Assembly: GCF_002918555.1 (NCBI RefSeq)
Contig: NZ_PQMB01000001.1
Location: forward strand, 496,087 to 560,086
DNA length: 64,000 nucleotides
Origin: Citrobacter amalonaticus
Lineage (GTDB): Bacteria; Pseudomonadota; Gammaproteobacteria; Enterobacterales; Enterobacteriaceae
Direction: 5' to 3'
The first letter of the stretch is position 1, and every line of letters starts with the position of its first letter. The position numbers were made by a program, and so were the translations under genes. Below are positions 38,192-48,374 of the stretch, one piece after another. The notes under the pieces are model-generated. The model was given only the letters and a program-made list of their open reading frames with translations. It searched no databases and was not told the DNA's origin.

Positions 38192-38911
38192 TTACAACCC
38201 AATCGCCTCTTTTAAACTTTTCAGATAGCGACGACTCACCGGAACCGTCAGTCCGTTGCGTAAAATCAGCTCAGCCTGACCATTATCTTCCAGCCTAATC
38301 TCCTGCAGATGCGCCATATTAACCAGATACTGACGATGGCAGCGCAGCAGCGGCGTCCGGCTCTCCAGCGTTCTGAGCGTCAGTTCCGTAAAGCCTTCCT
38401 TACCTTCATGGCTTGTGACATAGACGCCACTCATCCGGCTGCTGACAAACGCCACGTCATCCATTTGCAGTAACCAGATACGGCTATGCCCGCTACAGGG
38501 GATAAATTTCAGCGCCTGCTGGTTTTCCGGCAATACCGAAATATCCTGCTTGCTGCGCTCCTGGCGCAGTCGATGGAGGGTTTTCTCAAGCCGGTGTTCT
38601 TCAATTGGCTTGAGCAGGTAATCAAACGCATGTTCCTCGAAGGCTTTGATGGCATATTCGTCGAACGCCGTCAGAAAGACGATCCAGGGACGGTGTTCCG
38701 GATCCAGCATTCCCACCATCTCCAGCCCGCTGATGCGCGGCATCTGGATATCCAGAAACAGCACATCCGGACGCAGTTTATGCACTGTGCCAATGGCTTC
38801 TACCGCATTCGAACATTCACCAACGATTTCAATGTCGCTCTGTTCCTGTAACAGGATCCGCAGATTTTCCCGCGCTAACGGCTCGTCATCCACAATCAGC
38901 ACTTTAATCAT
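38192..38911 (-). CDS. btsR: BtsR (YehT), LytTR-family response regulator
   Basis: A 239-aa regulator with a receiver domain (VDDEP, phospho-acceptor Asp54 in LFLDIQMPR) and a C-terminal LytTR DNA-binding domain ([20 protein letters not shown]). In E. coli BtsS/BtsR sense extracellular pyruvate and induce the pyruvate transporter btsT. It overlaps btsS by 4 bases. Confidence 0.95.
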   Translation of the reverse strand: MIKVLIVDDEPLARENLRILLQEQSDIEIVGECSNAVEAIGTVHKLRPDVLFLDIQMPRISGLEMVGMLDPEHRPWIVFLTAFDEYAIKAFEEHAFDYLLKPIEEHRLEKTLHRLRQERSKQDISVLPENQQALKFIPCSGHSRIWLLQMDDVAFVSSRMSGVYVTSHEGKEGFTELTLRTLESRTPLLRCHRQYLVNMAHLQEIRLEDNGQAELILRNGLTVPVSRRYLKSLKEAIGL

Positions 38912-40593
38912 GCGTTTTCCTCCAGGGGAAGTCGTAAGGTTATACGGGTAAAGAGATCGGGTTCACAAGCCACGCAGATACCGTAATCATCGCCAAATCG
39001 TTCGCGCAGACGCTTGTCCACCAGGCTCATGCCTAATCCGCTGGCGTTAGTGACAGGCTGATACAGACCGGCGTTATCCTCAATCTCCAACATCAGATGC
39101 TGCCCCTCCTGCCGGGCAGTAATCGTCACAACCCCCGTTCCCAGCAGCTGCGAAGTGCCATGTTTAATCGCATTTTCCACAATCGGCTGGAGGGTGAACG
39201 CGGGGAGATGTTGGTGCGAAAGCGCTTCAGGGATGTTTAACATCATCTGCAACCGCGACTGAAAACGCGCCTTTTCAATCTGCAAATAGGCGTTAACGTG
39301 CTCAATCTCGTCGGCGAGCGTCACAATCTCTGAAGGGCGCTTTAAATTCTTACGGAAAAAAGTGGAGAGATACTGCACCAGTTGACTCGCCTGGTCGCTG
39401 TCCCGGCGAATCACCGCTTTAATAGTGTTGAGGGCGTTAAACAGGAAATGCGGATTTACCTGCGCGTGTAAAAGTTTGATCTCCGACTGGGTCAACATGG
39501 CTTTTTGCCGCTCATATTGCCCGGCCAGGATCTGCGCCGACAGCAGCTGAGCGATACCTTCCCCAAGCGTACGGTTAATGGAGCTGAACAGCCGGTTTTT
39601 GGCTTCGTAGAGTTTAATCGTCCCCATCACTCGCTGATTCTCCCCACGCAAGGGGATCACCAGCGTGGAACCCAGTTTACATTGCGGATGCAGAGAGCAA
39701 CGATAAGGCACTTCATTGCCATCGGCATAGACCACTTCGCCGGTTTCAATTGCCCGCAGCGTATAGCTTGATGAAATGGGTTTGCCTGGCAGATGATGAT
39801 CGTCGCCGATGCCGGTAAATGCCAGCAGCCGCTCGCGGTCAGTGATCGCCACCGCCCCGATTTCCAGCTCCTGATACAACACCTGTGCCACCTTCATACT
39901 GTTCACCTCGTTAAAACCCTGACGAAGGATACCTTCGGTCGAGGCCGCCACTTTTAACGCGGTTGCGGAAAACGCTGACGTATATTTTTCAAACATCGCA
40001 CGTTTGTCGAGCAAAATACGCATAAACAGCGCGGCGCCGACGGTGTTGGTCACAATCATCGGGGCGGCAATATTGCTGACCAGGTTGAGCGCATCCTGAA
40101 ACGGTCTGGCGATCAGCAGGATAATCAGCATCTGCACCAACTCTGCAACGAAAGTAATGGCCCCTGCGGTTAACGGGCTGAAAACTTTGTCGGTGCGACC
40201 CCGACGCGTCAGTACGCTATGGACCAGCCCGCCCAACAGCCCTTCGACAATGGTCGATACCATGCAGCTAAATGCGGTCATCCCTCCCATAGAGTAACGA
40301 TGCAAGCCGCCGGTTAAACCGACCAGCCCCCCGACCACCGGCCCGCCGAGCAGACCGCCCATCACGGCGCCAATGGCACGCGTATTGGCAATGGAATCCT
40401 CAATATGCAGACCAAACCAGGTGCCCATGATGCAAAAAATAGAGAAGACGATATAGCAGAGGAATTTATGCGGAAGTCGGACGGTAACCTGCATCAGGGG
40501 TATGAACAGCCGCGTTTTGCTCATCAACCATGCGATAACCAAAAACACGCACATCTGCTGAAGCAGCAGCAACACCAGATTAAACTCGTACAT
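38908..40593 (-). CDS. btsS: BtsS (YehU), LytS-type pyruvate-sensing histidine kinase
   Basis: A 561-aa sensor: an N-terminal 5TM-LYT membrane domain (residues about 1-190, with [20 protein letters not shown]), a GAF domain with [20 protein letters not shown], and a LytS kinase core with the phospho-acceptor histidine in [20 protein letters not shown] and an ATP-binding part ([10 protein letters not shown]). ATG at 40593 gives the K-12 length. Highly conserved with K-12. Confidence 0.95.
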   Translation of the reverse strand: MYEFNLVLLLLQQMCVFLVIAWLMSKTRLFIPLMQVTVRLPHKFLCYIVFSIFCIMGTWFGLHIEDSIANTRAIGAVMGGLLGGPVVGGLVGLTGGLHRYSMGGMTAFSCMVSTIVEGLLGGLVHSVLTRRGRTDKVFSPLTAGAITFVAELVQMLIILLIARPFQDALNLVSNIAAPMIVTNTVGAALFMRILLDKRAMFEKYTSAFSATALKVAASTEGILRQGFNEVNSMKVAQVLYQELEIGAVAITDRERLLAFTGIGDDHHLPGKPISSSYTLRAIETGEVVYADGNEVPYRCSLHPQCKLGSTLVIPLRGENQRVMGTIKLYEAKNRLFSSINRTLGEGIAQLLSAQILAGQYERQKAMLTQSEIKLLHAQVNPHFLFNALNTIKAVIRRDSDQASQLVQYLSTFFRKNLKRPSEIVTLADEIEHVNAYLQIEKARFQSRLQMMLNIPEALSHQHLPAFTLQPIVENAIKHGTSQLLGTGVVTITARQEGQHLMLEIEDNAGLYQPVTNASGLGMSLVDKRLRERFGDDYGICVACEPDLFTRITLRLPLEENA

Positions 40594-40815
40594 ACCCACA
40601 GACCACACTTTGATTAAAACCGCGTAACATACATTGAGTACGCCAGGCTTTCCTTGACGTGTTGTAAAAAATTACGATTTCGTGAAGCTGATCGCGTAAA
40701 AGCCTTCCGTCAGGGCTGACCTTCACCGCGCAATGATTAAAAAACAGGCAAAACTACCTGGTTCGCAAAAGAGCGTCTAAAGTAAAACTGGGACCGCGCG
40801 AGCAAGGGTAAAAAC

Positions 40816-41547
40816 ATGGCGCTTTACACTATCGGTGAAGTGGCTTTGCTTTGTGATATCAACCCTGTCACATTACGTGCGTGGCAGCGGCGTTACGGAT
40901 TATTGAAGCCACAGCGAACAGACGGCGGACATCGCCTGTTTAATGATGCAGATATTGACCGCATCCGCGAGATCAAACACTGGATTGATAATGGTGTCCA
41001 GGTCAGCAAAGTGAAAGTGCTGCTGAGTAATGAAAATGTCGATCTGCAAAATGGCTGGCGGGAGCAGCAGGAGACACTGTTGCACTATCTGCAAAACAAT
41101 AATCTGCACAGCCTGCGCGTCTGGCTCAAGGAGCGCGGTCAGGATTACCCTGCCCAGACGCTCACCACACACCTCTTTGTCCCCCTGCGACGCCGCTTAC
41201 AGTGTCAGCAGCCGACCCTTCAGGCTCTGCTCGGTATTCTGGACGGCTTACTGATTAACTACATCGCGCTCTGTCTCGCTTCCGCGCGCAAAAAACAGGG
41301 TAAAGATGCCCTGGTGGTGGGCTGGAATATCCACGATACCACCCGCCTGTGGCTGGAGGGCTGGGTCGCCAGTCAACAAGGATGGCGCGTTGATGTGCTG
41401 GCGCATTCGCTAAACCAGCTGCGTCCGGAGCTGTTTGATGGTCGGACGCTGCTTATCTGGTGCGGAGAAAACCAGACGCCGGCCCAGCAGCAGCAGTTGA
41501 ATACCTGGCGCGCGGAAGGCCACGATATTTTCCCACTTGGCATTTAA
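40816..41547 (+). CDS. mlrA: MlrA, MerR-like activator of csgD
   Basis: A 243-aa regulator with an N-terminal MerR-type helix-turn-helix and wing (YTIGEVALLCDINPVTLRAW) and a C-terminal domain resembling a cobalamin-binding fold that lacks the cofactor histidine motif. In E. coli and Salmonella it activates csgD and so curli and cellulose, under sigma-S and the YciR/YdaM c-di-GMP control. Confidence 0.94.
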   Translation: MALYTIGEVALLCDINPVTLRAWQRRYGLLKPQRTDGGHRLFNDADIDRIREIKHWIDNGVQVSKVKVLLSNENVDLQNGWREQQETLLHYLQNNNLHSLRVWLKERGQDYPAQTLTTHLFVPLRRRLQCQQPTLQALLGILDGLLINYIALCLASARKKQGKDALVVGWNIHDTTRLWLEGWVASQQGWRVDVLAHSLNQLRPELFDGRTLLIWCGENQTPAQQQQLNTWRAEGHDIFPLGI

Positions 41548-41606
41548 TGGTTCATTAACAGCTGTGCTTCTCTGTATAATGTTTTCGTTAACATAAGGAG
41601 CACAAA

Positions 41607-41714
41607 ATGAGCGCAGCGAAAATCGGGGTCATCACTCTCTTCCTGCTGATGGCGATCGGCGGTATCGGCGGCGTCATGCTTGCCGGATACACTTTCATTT
41701 TACGTGCCGGGTAA
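41607..41714 (+). CDS. yohO: YohO, small membrane protein (35 aa)
   Basis: The frame reads [20 protein letters not shown] then [15 protein letters not shown], near-identical to E. coli YohO. It is one hydrophobic helix, with AAGGAG 10 bases before the ATG. Its end overlaps the yehW stop on the other strand. The function is unknown. Confidence 0.92.
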   Translation: MSAAKIGVITLFLLMAIGGIGGVMLAGYTFILRAG

Positions 41715-42426
41715 GATGCTGAACTAACCGTTCAAACAGGCGATCCACAATGATTGCCGCCAGCGCCACCAGCAACGCTCCCTGAATCACATACGCGGTG
41801 TTAAATCCGCTGAGTCCAATGATGATTGGGGTGCCGAGCGTACTGGCTCCGACCGTAGAGGCAATGGTGGCCGTACCAATATTAATAATGACCGAAGTGC
41901 GGATCCCCGCCAGAATTACCGGCGCGGCAAGGGGGAGCTCGACTTTGCGTAACTGCTGCCAGCCGCTCATTCCCATGCCGCTGGCAACAGACATCACGCT
42001 GACAGGAATCGCCCCCAGCCCCGCCAGCGTCGCCTGCAGAATCGGCAAAATACCGTATAAAATGAGCGCAACGATCGCCGGTTCCTGACCAAACCCCATC
42101 ACCGGCACCGCAATGGCCAATACCGCGACGGGCGGAAACGTCTGACCAATGGCGGCGACGGTTTCCACCAGCGGGCGAAACTCGGCTCCTTTTGGTCGGG
42201 TCACCGCAATCCCGGCGCTGACGCCAATGACGACAGCAAACACGCTGGACACCCCCACCAGCCAGAAATGAGCCAGCGTGAGCGCCAGAAAGCTCTCCTG
42301 CTGATACACCGGACGCGGCAGCTGCGGGAACAACGCGCTAAACAGCATCTGGCTATGGGGCAACACGGCGATCAGCACCACAAACAGCATGATTAGCCAA
42401 AGTAACGGATCACGTAATTTTTTCAT
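41695..42426 (-). CDS. yehW: YehW, osmoprotectant ABC transporter permease
   Basis: A 243-aa inner-membrane permease of the OpuCB/ProW type with the EAA-like loop [29 protein letters not shown]. It is the last gene of osmF-yehY-yehX-yehW, whose E. coli version is a low-affinity glycine betaine importer induced by sigma-S. It overlaps yehX by 17 bases. Confidence 0.94.
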   Translation of the reverse strand: MKKLRDPLLWLIMLFVVLIAVLPHSQMLFSALFPQLPRPVYQQESFLALTLAHFWLVGVSSVFAVVIGVSAGIAVTRPKGAEFRPLVETVAAIGQTFPPVAVLAIAVPVMGFGQEPAIVALILYGILPILQATLAGLGAIPVSVMSVASGMGMSGWQQLRKVELPLAAPVILAGIRTSVIINIGTATIASTVGASTLGTPIIIGLSGFNTAYVIQGALLVALAAIIVDRLFERLVQHLTRHVK

Positions 42427-43357
42427 GCGTTAAGGTCGGTGAAAGTAAATCGTGAAAGTGAAGCGTCCCGCAGGAAACCCCTTGCTGGTTGACCACAGGC
42501 AGTACGTCGCAACCGCAAGCGACAAAAACGGACAGCGCATCACGCAGCGTCATCTCTTCCATCAGCGCCTCGCCCTCCGTTTGCTCATGGCGACGCACAT
42601 ACTCAGCCACGCTGCGCAGCGACAGCAGCCGCACACCCAGCTCGCTGCGGCCAAAAAAGGTCCGCACAAAGTCGTTAGCCGGAGTCGTCAGCATCGCCAG
42701 CGGCGTTCCCTGCTGCACCACTTCGCCGCCGTCCATCAACACCAGATGCTCCGCCAGCCGCAACGCCTCGTCAATATCGTGGGTTACCAGCACAATGGTA
42801 CGTCCAAGCAGACGGTGAATGCGGGTCATCTCCTGTTGCAGCGCCTGGCGGGTCACCGGATCCAGCGCGCCGAAAGGTTCATCCATCAACAATACCTGCG
42901 GATCGGCTGCCAGCGCCCTCGCCACCCCCACACGCTGCTGCTGCCCGCCGGAAAGCTGGTGCGGGTAGCGAGAGCGTAATCCCGCCTCCAGCCCCAGCAG
43001 CGCCATCAGCTCCTCCACGCGGTCGTCGATTCGCGCTCCGGGCCACTTTTGCAGTTGCGGTACGGTGGCAATGTTCTGCGCCACCGTCCAGTGCGGAAAC
43101 AGCCCAATCGACTGAATGGCATACCCCATCCGGCGACGCAGTTCCAGCACGGGCAAACTGCGGATCTCCTCGCCGGCAAAGCGGATCTGCCCGCTGTCGT
43201 GCTCCACCAGCCGGTTGATCATTTTCAGGGTGGTGGATTTTCCCGATCCCGACGTGCCAATCAGTACCGAGAAACTGCCCTCACGAAAGTGCAGGTTGAG
43301 ATCGCTCGCGGCCATTTGTCCGCCAAAGCGTTTGCTGACGTGGTTAAATTCAATCAT
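42410..43357 (-). CDS. yehX: YehX, osmoprotectant ABC transporter ATPase
   Basis: A 315-aa ATPase: Walker [10 protein letters not shown] (about 34-42), signature LSGGQQQR (about 134-141), Walker [13 protein letters not shown], and a C-terminal CBS region ([20 protein letters not shown]) that may sense ionic strength. It is about 7 residues longer than K-12 YehX at the C-terminus. It overlaps yehY by 8 bases. Confidence 0.94.
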   Translation of the reverse strand: MIEFNHVSKRFGGQMAASDLNLHFREGSFSVLIGTSGSGKSTTLKMINRLVEHDSGQIRFAGEEIRSLPVLELRRRMGYAIQSIGLFPHWTVAQNIATVPQLQKWPGARIDDRVEELMALLGLEAGLRSRYPHQLSGGQQQRVGVARALAADPQVLLMDEPFGALDPVTRQALQQEMTRIHRLLGRTIVLVTHDIDEALRLAEHLVLMDGGEVVQQGTPLAMLTTPANDFVRTFFGRSELGVRLLSLRSVAEYVRRHEQTEGEALMEEMTLRDALSVFVACGCDVLPVVNQQGVSCGTLHFHDLLSPTLTHEKIT

Positions 43358-44507
43358 TGTTATTCACCTTCAGCAGGGCTATCCATAAATCAAACAGCGC
43401 ATCAATCAACACGGCCAGCACAATCACCGGGATCACCCCCAGCAGCACCAAATCAACGGCACTGCTGAGTAGCCCCTGAAACACCAGCGCGCCGAAGCCG
43501 CCGGCCCCGATCAGCGCGGCGATGACCGCCATCCCTGTCGTCTGTACCATCACCACGCGCAGGCTACGTAAAAATACCGGCAGCGCCAGCGGTAGCTGTA
43601 CATGCCAGAAGCGCTGACGCGCACTCATCCCCATCGCCCTGGCGCTTTCCAGGACGTCGCGCGGAACCTGATTCAGTCCCGCTACCACCCCGCGCACCAG
43701 CGGCAGCAGGGCATACAATACCAGCGCGATCAGTGCCGGAGTCATTCCGGTTCCCGCCACGCCAAGCGTCCCCAGCCAGGGGAGCGCCTTGACCAGACCC
43801 GCAAGCGGGGCAATCAACAGGCCAAACAACGCCACGGAAGGGATCGTCTGGATGACGTTCAAAATCGCAAACACCGGTCCCTGACGCGCGGAGGAAAAAT
43901 AGCACCAGACGCCCAGCGGCACGCCAGTCACCAGTGCAGGAATGACGGTGCCCACCAGCAGCGTCAGATGCTGAACCAGGGCGTCGTCAAACACCGCCTG
44001 ACGATTCGCGTACTCTTTAAGCAGGGAGAGAGCGTCAAATGTTCCGCTAAACAGCAGCACCAGCGGCACGATGGCAATTTGAACATGCAGGATCCAGCGC
44101 CACAGCGGCGACCGGACGATACGCCTGATAGCATCGCTACAGGCCAGCAGGGCAAGCGCCAGCCCGAGCCAAAGCCCGCTTCCCAGACTGGTGCGAGCCA
44201 GGGGAGAGCCGGTTTGCGCCAGAGATGTCGCCGCTTTACCCGCGCTCCAGAACAAAATAAGGGTTAATAACTGCGCCAGAATAAGCGCCAGCATGGCGCC
44301 TTTTTTCCCCGGAATAAAACAGGCCGTACACAGTACGCACGCCGCACACACCAGCATCCACACGGTTTCCGGCCAGATATCCCAGAGCTGACGCCCCTCC
44401 CCCGTCACCAGCCGGTTTGGGGCATAGTTCACGAAGGGCAGCGCAGCGGCGACGGCCATCAGCATAACCAATAGCAGTAGCACGGGATTAACAGTAATTT
44501 TTGTCAC
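43350..44507 (-). CDS. yehY: YehY, osmoprotectant ABC transporter permease
   Basis: A 385-aa permease with an extra N-terminal block of membrane helices (first ~170 residues) before the core BPD-transporter domain, which holds the EAA loop [33 protein letters not shown]. It partners YehW. It lies 25 bases after osmF and has the K-12 length. Confidence 0.94.
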   Translation of the reverse strand: MTKITVNPVLLLLVMLMAVAAALPFVNYAPNRLVTGEGRQLWDIWPETVWMLVCAACVLCTACFIPGKKGAMLALILAQLLTLILFWSAGKAATSLAQTGSPLARTSLGSGLWLGLALALLACSDAIRRIVRSPLWRWILHVQIAIVPLVLLFSGTFDALSLLKEYANRQAVFDDALVQHLTLLVGTVIPALVTGVPLGVWCYFSSARQGPVFAILNVIQTIPSVALFGLLIAPLAGLVKALPWLGTLGVAGTGMTPALIALVLYALLPLVRGVVAGLNQVPRDVLESARAMGMSARQRFWHVQLPLALPVFLRSLRVVMVQTTGMAVIAALIGAGGFGALVFQGLLSSAVDLVLLGVIPVIVLAVLIDALFDLWIALLKVNNND

Positions 44508-44532
44508 ACTACCAGGCCTTACGTCAGTTCCG

Positions 44533-45450
44533 TTACTTCACCCATCCCTTTTGCTTCAGATAATCTGCCGCAACTTTTTTCGCATCCAGCCCCTCAACGG
44601 CGATACTGGCGTTAAGCTGTTGCAACGTTTTCTCATCAAGACTGGCAAATACCGGCTGCAACCATTCGGCCATCTGTGGGTATGCTTTCAGTACCGCTTC
44701 ACGGACCACCGGCGCTGGCGCATAGATAGGCTGAACGCCCTTCGGATCGCTCAGGGTTTGCAGGCCCAGCGCCGCGACCGGGCCATCGGTACCATAAGCC
44801 ATCGCCGCGTTCACGCCAGAGGTTTGCTGCGCAGCCGCTTTGATGGTGACCGCCGTATCGCCGCCGGCCAGCGACAGCAGCTGGCTCTGGTTGAGTTTAA
44901 AGTCGTAGGCTTTTTCGAAAGCGGGCAGCGCATCCGCACGTTCGATAAACTCTGCCGACGCTGCCAGCTTAAAGGTACCTCCCTCTTTCAGAAAGCGCCC
45001 CAGATCGGCAAGAGAGGTGAGCTTATTTTTTTCGGCGAGATCGCGACGTACCGCAATGGTCCAGGTATTATTGGCTGGCGCAGGCGTTAACCAGACAAGC
45101 TTATTCTGCTCCGCATCCAGCTTTTTGACTTTCGCAAACCCCTCTTTCGCGTTTTTCCACACCGGATCGTTTTCATCTTTGAAGAAGAAAGCCCCGTTGC
45201 CGGTATATTCCGGGTAGATATCCAGCTCACCTGACGTGATGGCCCCGCGCACCACCGGCGTGGTCCCCAGTTGAACTTTATTGACCGTTTTCACACCGTG
45301 GCTTTCCAGCACCTGCAAAATGATGTTGCCGAGCAGCGCGCCTTCGGTATCAATTTTTGAGCCCACTTTTACCGCTGATGCGGCCTGTAAAGGCAAGCTC
45401 ACCGCCGCCAGTAACGCCAGCGAGCCTCCCCAGAATGTTGAGATTGTCAT
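44533..45450 (-). CDS. osmF: OsmF (YehZ), periplasmic glycine betaine-binding protein
   Basis: A 305-aa substrate-binding protein with a signal peptide ending SLPLQAASA and the family block [20 protein letters not shown]. It also has [12 protein letters not shown], part of the betaine/choline-type ligand pocket. It is first in its operon. A sigma-S-like -10 precedes it (45499-45505). Confidence 0.95.
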   Translation of the reverse strand: MTISTFWGGSLALLAAVSLPLQAASAVKVGSKIDTEGALLGNIILQVLESHGVKTVNKVQLGTTPVVRGAITSGELDIYPEYTGNGAFFFKDENDPVWKNAKEGFAKVKKLDAEQNKLVWLTPAPANNTWTIAVRRDLAEKNKLTSLADLGRFLKEGGTFKLAASAEFIERADALPAFEKAYDFKLNQSQLLSLAGGDTAVTIKAAAQQTSGVNAAMAYGTDGPVAALGLQTLSDPKGVQPIYAPAPVVREAVLKAYPQMAEWLQPVFASLDEKTLQQLNASIAVEGLDAKKVAADYLKQKGWVK

Positions 45451-45498
45451 GCTGCTTTCCTCATTCTTTTATATCCCTTTTCAGAGACTTGAGGGAAA

Positions 45499-45505
45499 AG
45501 CATAG
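45499..45505 (-). promoter_or_regulatory. Possible sigma-S -10 element of the osmF operon
   Basis: The reverse strand reads CTATGCT, one base from the sigma-S -10 consensus CTATACT, about 50 bases before the osmF start. RpoS control of osmF-yehYXW is known in E. coli. Confidence 0.5.
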
Positions 45506-45520
45506 TTGAAGAGTGCGCGT

Positions 45521-46768
45521 TTAACCTGGGAAATCGCGATTTTCTGGCAACCTCAATGGGACCGTCAGCAGGCTGGCGGTAAAATAGAGGATCGCAATCA
45601 CCCACAGCGTTCCCTCCACGCCCAGCGGCCCGACGCAAACCGTGACGATAAATGGCCCGGCGAAATTGCTCAGGCCAGAGCCCAGATTCAGACAGGAAAT
45701 GGCGGCACCTTTATTCTGCGGCAGCAGAGAAGGAATTAGCGCACTCAGCGGACCAAATGCTCCCAGACCAATAGCGTAAATGGTTAGCGCCAGGAACAAT
45801 GCCACTTCGCTGTGACCAAACAGCTTCGGCGCATAGCACACCGCCAGTGACGCCACGCCGCACAGCGTACCGGAAAACCACATCACCGTATTGCGCCAGC
45901 CGATGGTGTCCCCCAGCCAGCCAAACAGATAGCTGGAGAAGATGTTCACCACGTTCACCATCCCCCAGATCGTCAACCATTCGGCGATACTGAAGCCAAA
46001 GCGGGGTAGATAGACCGGCATCAGGATCACCAGCGAAAACTTGCCAATGTCGTTAATGGTTTTCACCACCACCGCCAGACGCATTTTTGGTTCACGTGCC
46101 AGCACCACCGCCCCTTCCAGCAATGCCGCGCCCAGCGCCTGGTTCTGTTGCTGGCAGGGGCGATCGCGATTGAGCACCAGCGCGCAGAACGCACCGCACA
46201 AAACGAAGACAAACCCACTCAATAGCGTGGTCGTTTCACCATAACGGGCAATCATCAGGCTGGAATACCAGGGGCCAACAATGGTCATACCGACGCCAAA
46301 GGCTATCCAGAACCAGGAGACGGCGCGCCCCAAAATACGCGTCTCGCAGCGTTGGTTGATCCAAACCAGAAACGAGTATGCAAACAGCGGATACGCCACC
46401 CCGCGCAACGCGTAGCTGGCGACCATCAGCGGGTAGTTGTTCTGCGGCAGCGCGACGAAGATAAACGGCAGGGAGCCAATAAAATAGACCGCCGTCGCCA
46501 TCCACATCAGGCGGCGCAGACCCAGCACGCCCGCCCCGATGCCGGAAAACCAGGAGACAACCGCCACGCACAGGCCAAAAATCGAGGAGAGCAGGCTGAT
46601 GTCAAACGGTGAAAATCCCCGCTGCTGTAGCAGTGAGGCCAGCCAGCTTTGTTCAATCGTTGCTCCGGTAATAAACAGAAATACGCCAACGAATCCCCAG
46701 CACAGCTCGCGAGGTAATCCCATCCGCGCCCATAGCCCTTGTTGTATCACCAGGCTTTGTTCACTCAT
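45521..46768 (-). CDS. MFS transporter, RbtT/DalT/CsbX polyol-permease family
   Basis: A 415-aa 12-TM major-facilitator protein. It resembles the ribitol/arabinitol permeases RbtT and DalT in FVGVFLFITGATIEQSWLAS, YALRGVAYPLFAYSFLVWIN and KGAAISCLNLGSGLSNFAGP. It follows the GPH-type transporter by 47 bases in the same direction, so it is probably third in the GH28 operon. The substrate is probably a sugar, polyol or sugar acid. It has no counterpart at this site in E. coli K-12. Confidence 0.8.
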   Translation of the reverse strand: MSEQSLVIQQGLWARMGLPRELCWGFVGVFLFITGATIEQSWLASLLQQRGFSPFDISLLSSIFGLCVAVVSWFSGIGAGVLGLRRLMWMATAVYFIGSLPFIFVALPQNNYPLMVASYALRGVAYPLFAYSFLVWINQRCETRILGRAVSWFWIAFGVGMTIVGPWYSSLMIARYGETTTLLSGFVFVLCGAFCALVLNRDRPCQQQNQALGAALLEGAVVLAREPKMRLAVVVKTINDIGKFSLVILMPVYLPRFGFSIAEWLTIWGMVNVVNIFSSYLFGWLGDTIGWRNTVMWFSGTLCGVASLAVCYAPKLFGHSEVALFLALTIYAIGLGAFGPLSALIPSLLPQNKGAAISCLNLGSGLSNFAGPFIVTVCVGPLGVEGTLWVIAILYFTASLLTVPLRLPENRDFPG

Positions 46769-46815
46769 GTTGTTCTCATCCAGTATCGGGCGGGCATGAC
46801 GGCCCGCCCCATTAT

Positions 46816-48372
46816 TCAGGCGTTATGCAGTTGTACAGATTGCTGCTCTTTCAGGTGGCGAAGATTGACGTGCCCCACCTCGTTTTCTCCCCAACACTGC
46901 TCATACGGCAGGCCGGTCAGACTTTCGATTACCGCTTTGTTTTCTGCGCTAACGCTCTCCTTGCTTTCACCCCGTTTCAGGCGGGCGACCTCTTCATTGA
47001 GGATCGCATGAGTCCGGCCATTGACCTTGAACTGAAAGGCCGACCAGATCCCCCACAGCGTCAGAATCACCGGCAGGACAATCATAATTATCATGATCAT
47101 GTTGATGGCGGACTCGGGCTGGCTGTTCTGCCCGGAGACAAAGCCCGACATTTGCAGCGCGGCGCCCACCAGAAAGATCGACAGTGCCTGCGAGGCTTTA
47201 CGCAACAGACTCATAAAGCCTGCGAAGATCCCTTCACGACGATTACAGGTGAGGATCTCATCCACATCGGCGACAAAGGTGTAGTTGTTCCACGGAATGG
47301 CATAAATACCGCCCCGCGCCAGACCGGCAATGCCGGCCGCCAGGTAGAGCAGCACGATGCTAGTTGAACCGCTCATCCCGACAGCAGCGAACAGAGCGAA
47401 GGCCAGCAGCGCCAGCGCCCCCTGGGTGGCGAACGCTCGCGACGGCGAGAAACGCAGCGTCAGCCAGGTTGCCAGCCCCACGCCGAAAAACTGCAGGCCG
47501 TTGATCATTCCTAGCAGGTTTGACGCCATTACCGACGACGTCATCAGCGCGAAGACCACAAAATAGGTGAACACGGAGTTGAAGATATCCTGCGCCACCG
47601 ATCCCCCCAGGTACATCCCCAGATGCGAGCGGAAGGTTTTGATTTTCAACGTCGAGACAAAGTCGTAGTAGATATCGTAAATCCGGGTCGCCAGCGGCGG
47701 TTTTTCCTGGCTATCGATTTTGCGCTCGTTCAGTTCAATCTCTTCCAGCGAGCGTTCCCAGGTTCCGAAGTAGACAAAAAACAAAACGACCATAAACGAG
47801 ACGGTAAAAATCGCGCCGGCATAAAAGAATGAGTCAGCGGAGTCGGAGCCGAAATAAGAGACCAGTCGGCCCGGCAGAAACGCGGCGGCGAAACCGGCCA
47901 GCTGGGCAATGTACATGCGGGCGCTGGTCAGCTTCGAGCGTTTAGTGAAGTCAGAGGTCATCTCCGCAGAGAGCGTGTCATACGGGATGATAATCATCGA
48001 GTAGACCACTTCGAACAGAATATAGACCAGCAGATACATCCAGTAGTTAAAGCCTTCCACCCACAGCAGGCTGTAAACCGACACCAGCGGAATACTTAAC
48101 AGCAGAAAAAAGCGACGGCGGCCAAAACGACGCCCCAGGCGGGTTTTGTGGAAGTTGTCAGAAATATAGCCCATCAGCGGACACATGATGACATCCACAA
48201 TCCGCGCCACGGCAAACAGCGATCCGGCCTCAATGGGCGTCAGTCCGCAAAAAGTGGTCAAAAAGAACAACAGCCATGCGCTCACCAGCGTAAACGCGCC
48301 GGAACCGATGACATCCGCAAGGCCATAACAGACGTAGTTGTGCAGCTTTATATCCCGTGTTTTTTTTATCAT
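46816..48372 (-). CDS. GPH-family sugar:cation symporter
   Basis: A 518-aa glycoside-pentoside-hexuronide (MelB/YicJ-like) transporter. N-terminal signature residues are present (YGLADVIGSGAFTLVSAWLL; DVIMCPLMGYISDNF) with a charged loop (RRFGRRRFFLL). A hydrophilic C-terminal tail of about 60 residues (RLKRGESKESVSAENKA) is longer than in MelB. It starts two bases after the GH28 gene stops, so the pair is surely co-translated. Together they suggest uptake of oligogalacturonides like TogT (inference). Confidence 0.85.
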   Translation of the reverse strand: MIKKTRDIKLHNYVCYGLADVIGSGAFTLVSAWLLFFLTTFCGLTPIEAGSLFAVARIVDVIMCPLMGYISDNFHKTRLGRRFGRRRFFLLLSIPLVSVYSLLWVEGFNYWMYLLVYILFEVVYSMIIIPYDTLSAEMTSDFTKRSKLTSARMYIAQLAGFAAAFLPGRLVSYFGSDSADSFFYAGAIFTVSFMVVLFFVYFGTWERSLEEIELNERKIDSQEKPPLATRIYDIYYDFVSTLKIKTFRSHLGMYLGGSVAQDIFNSVFTYFVVFALMTSSVMASNLLGMINGLQFFGVGLATWLTLRFSPSRAFATQGALALLAFALFAAVGMSGSTSIVLLYLAAGIAGLARGGIYAIPWNNYTFVADVDEILTCNRREGIFAGFMSLLRKASQALSIFLVGAALQMSGFVSGQNSQPESAINMIMIIMIVLPVILTLWGIWSAFQFKVNGRTHAILNEEVARLKRGESKESVSAENKAVIESLTGLPYEQCWGENEVGHVNLRHLKEQQSVQLHNA

Positions 48373-48374
48373 TT

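Noticed and set aside
43602-44267. 221-codon plus-strand frame inside yehY
   Set aside because: Antisense to a clear permease gene; composition is Gln/Arg/His-rich as expected for the complement of membrane helices.
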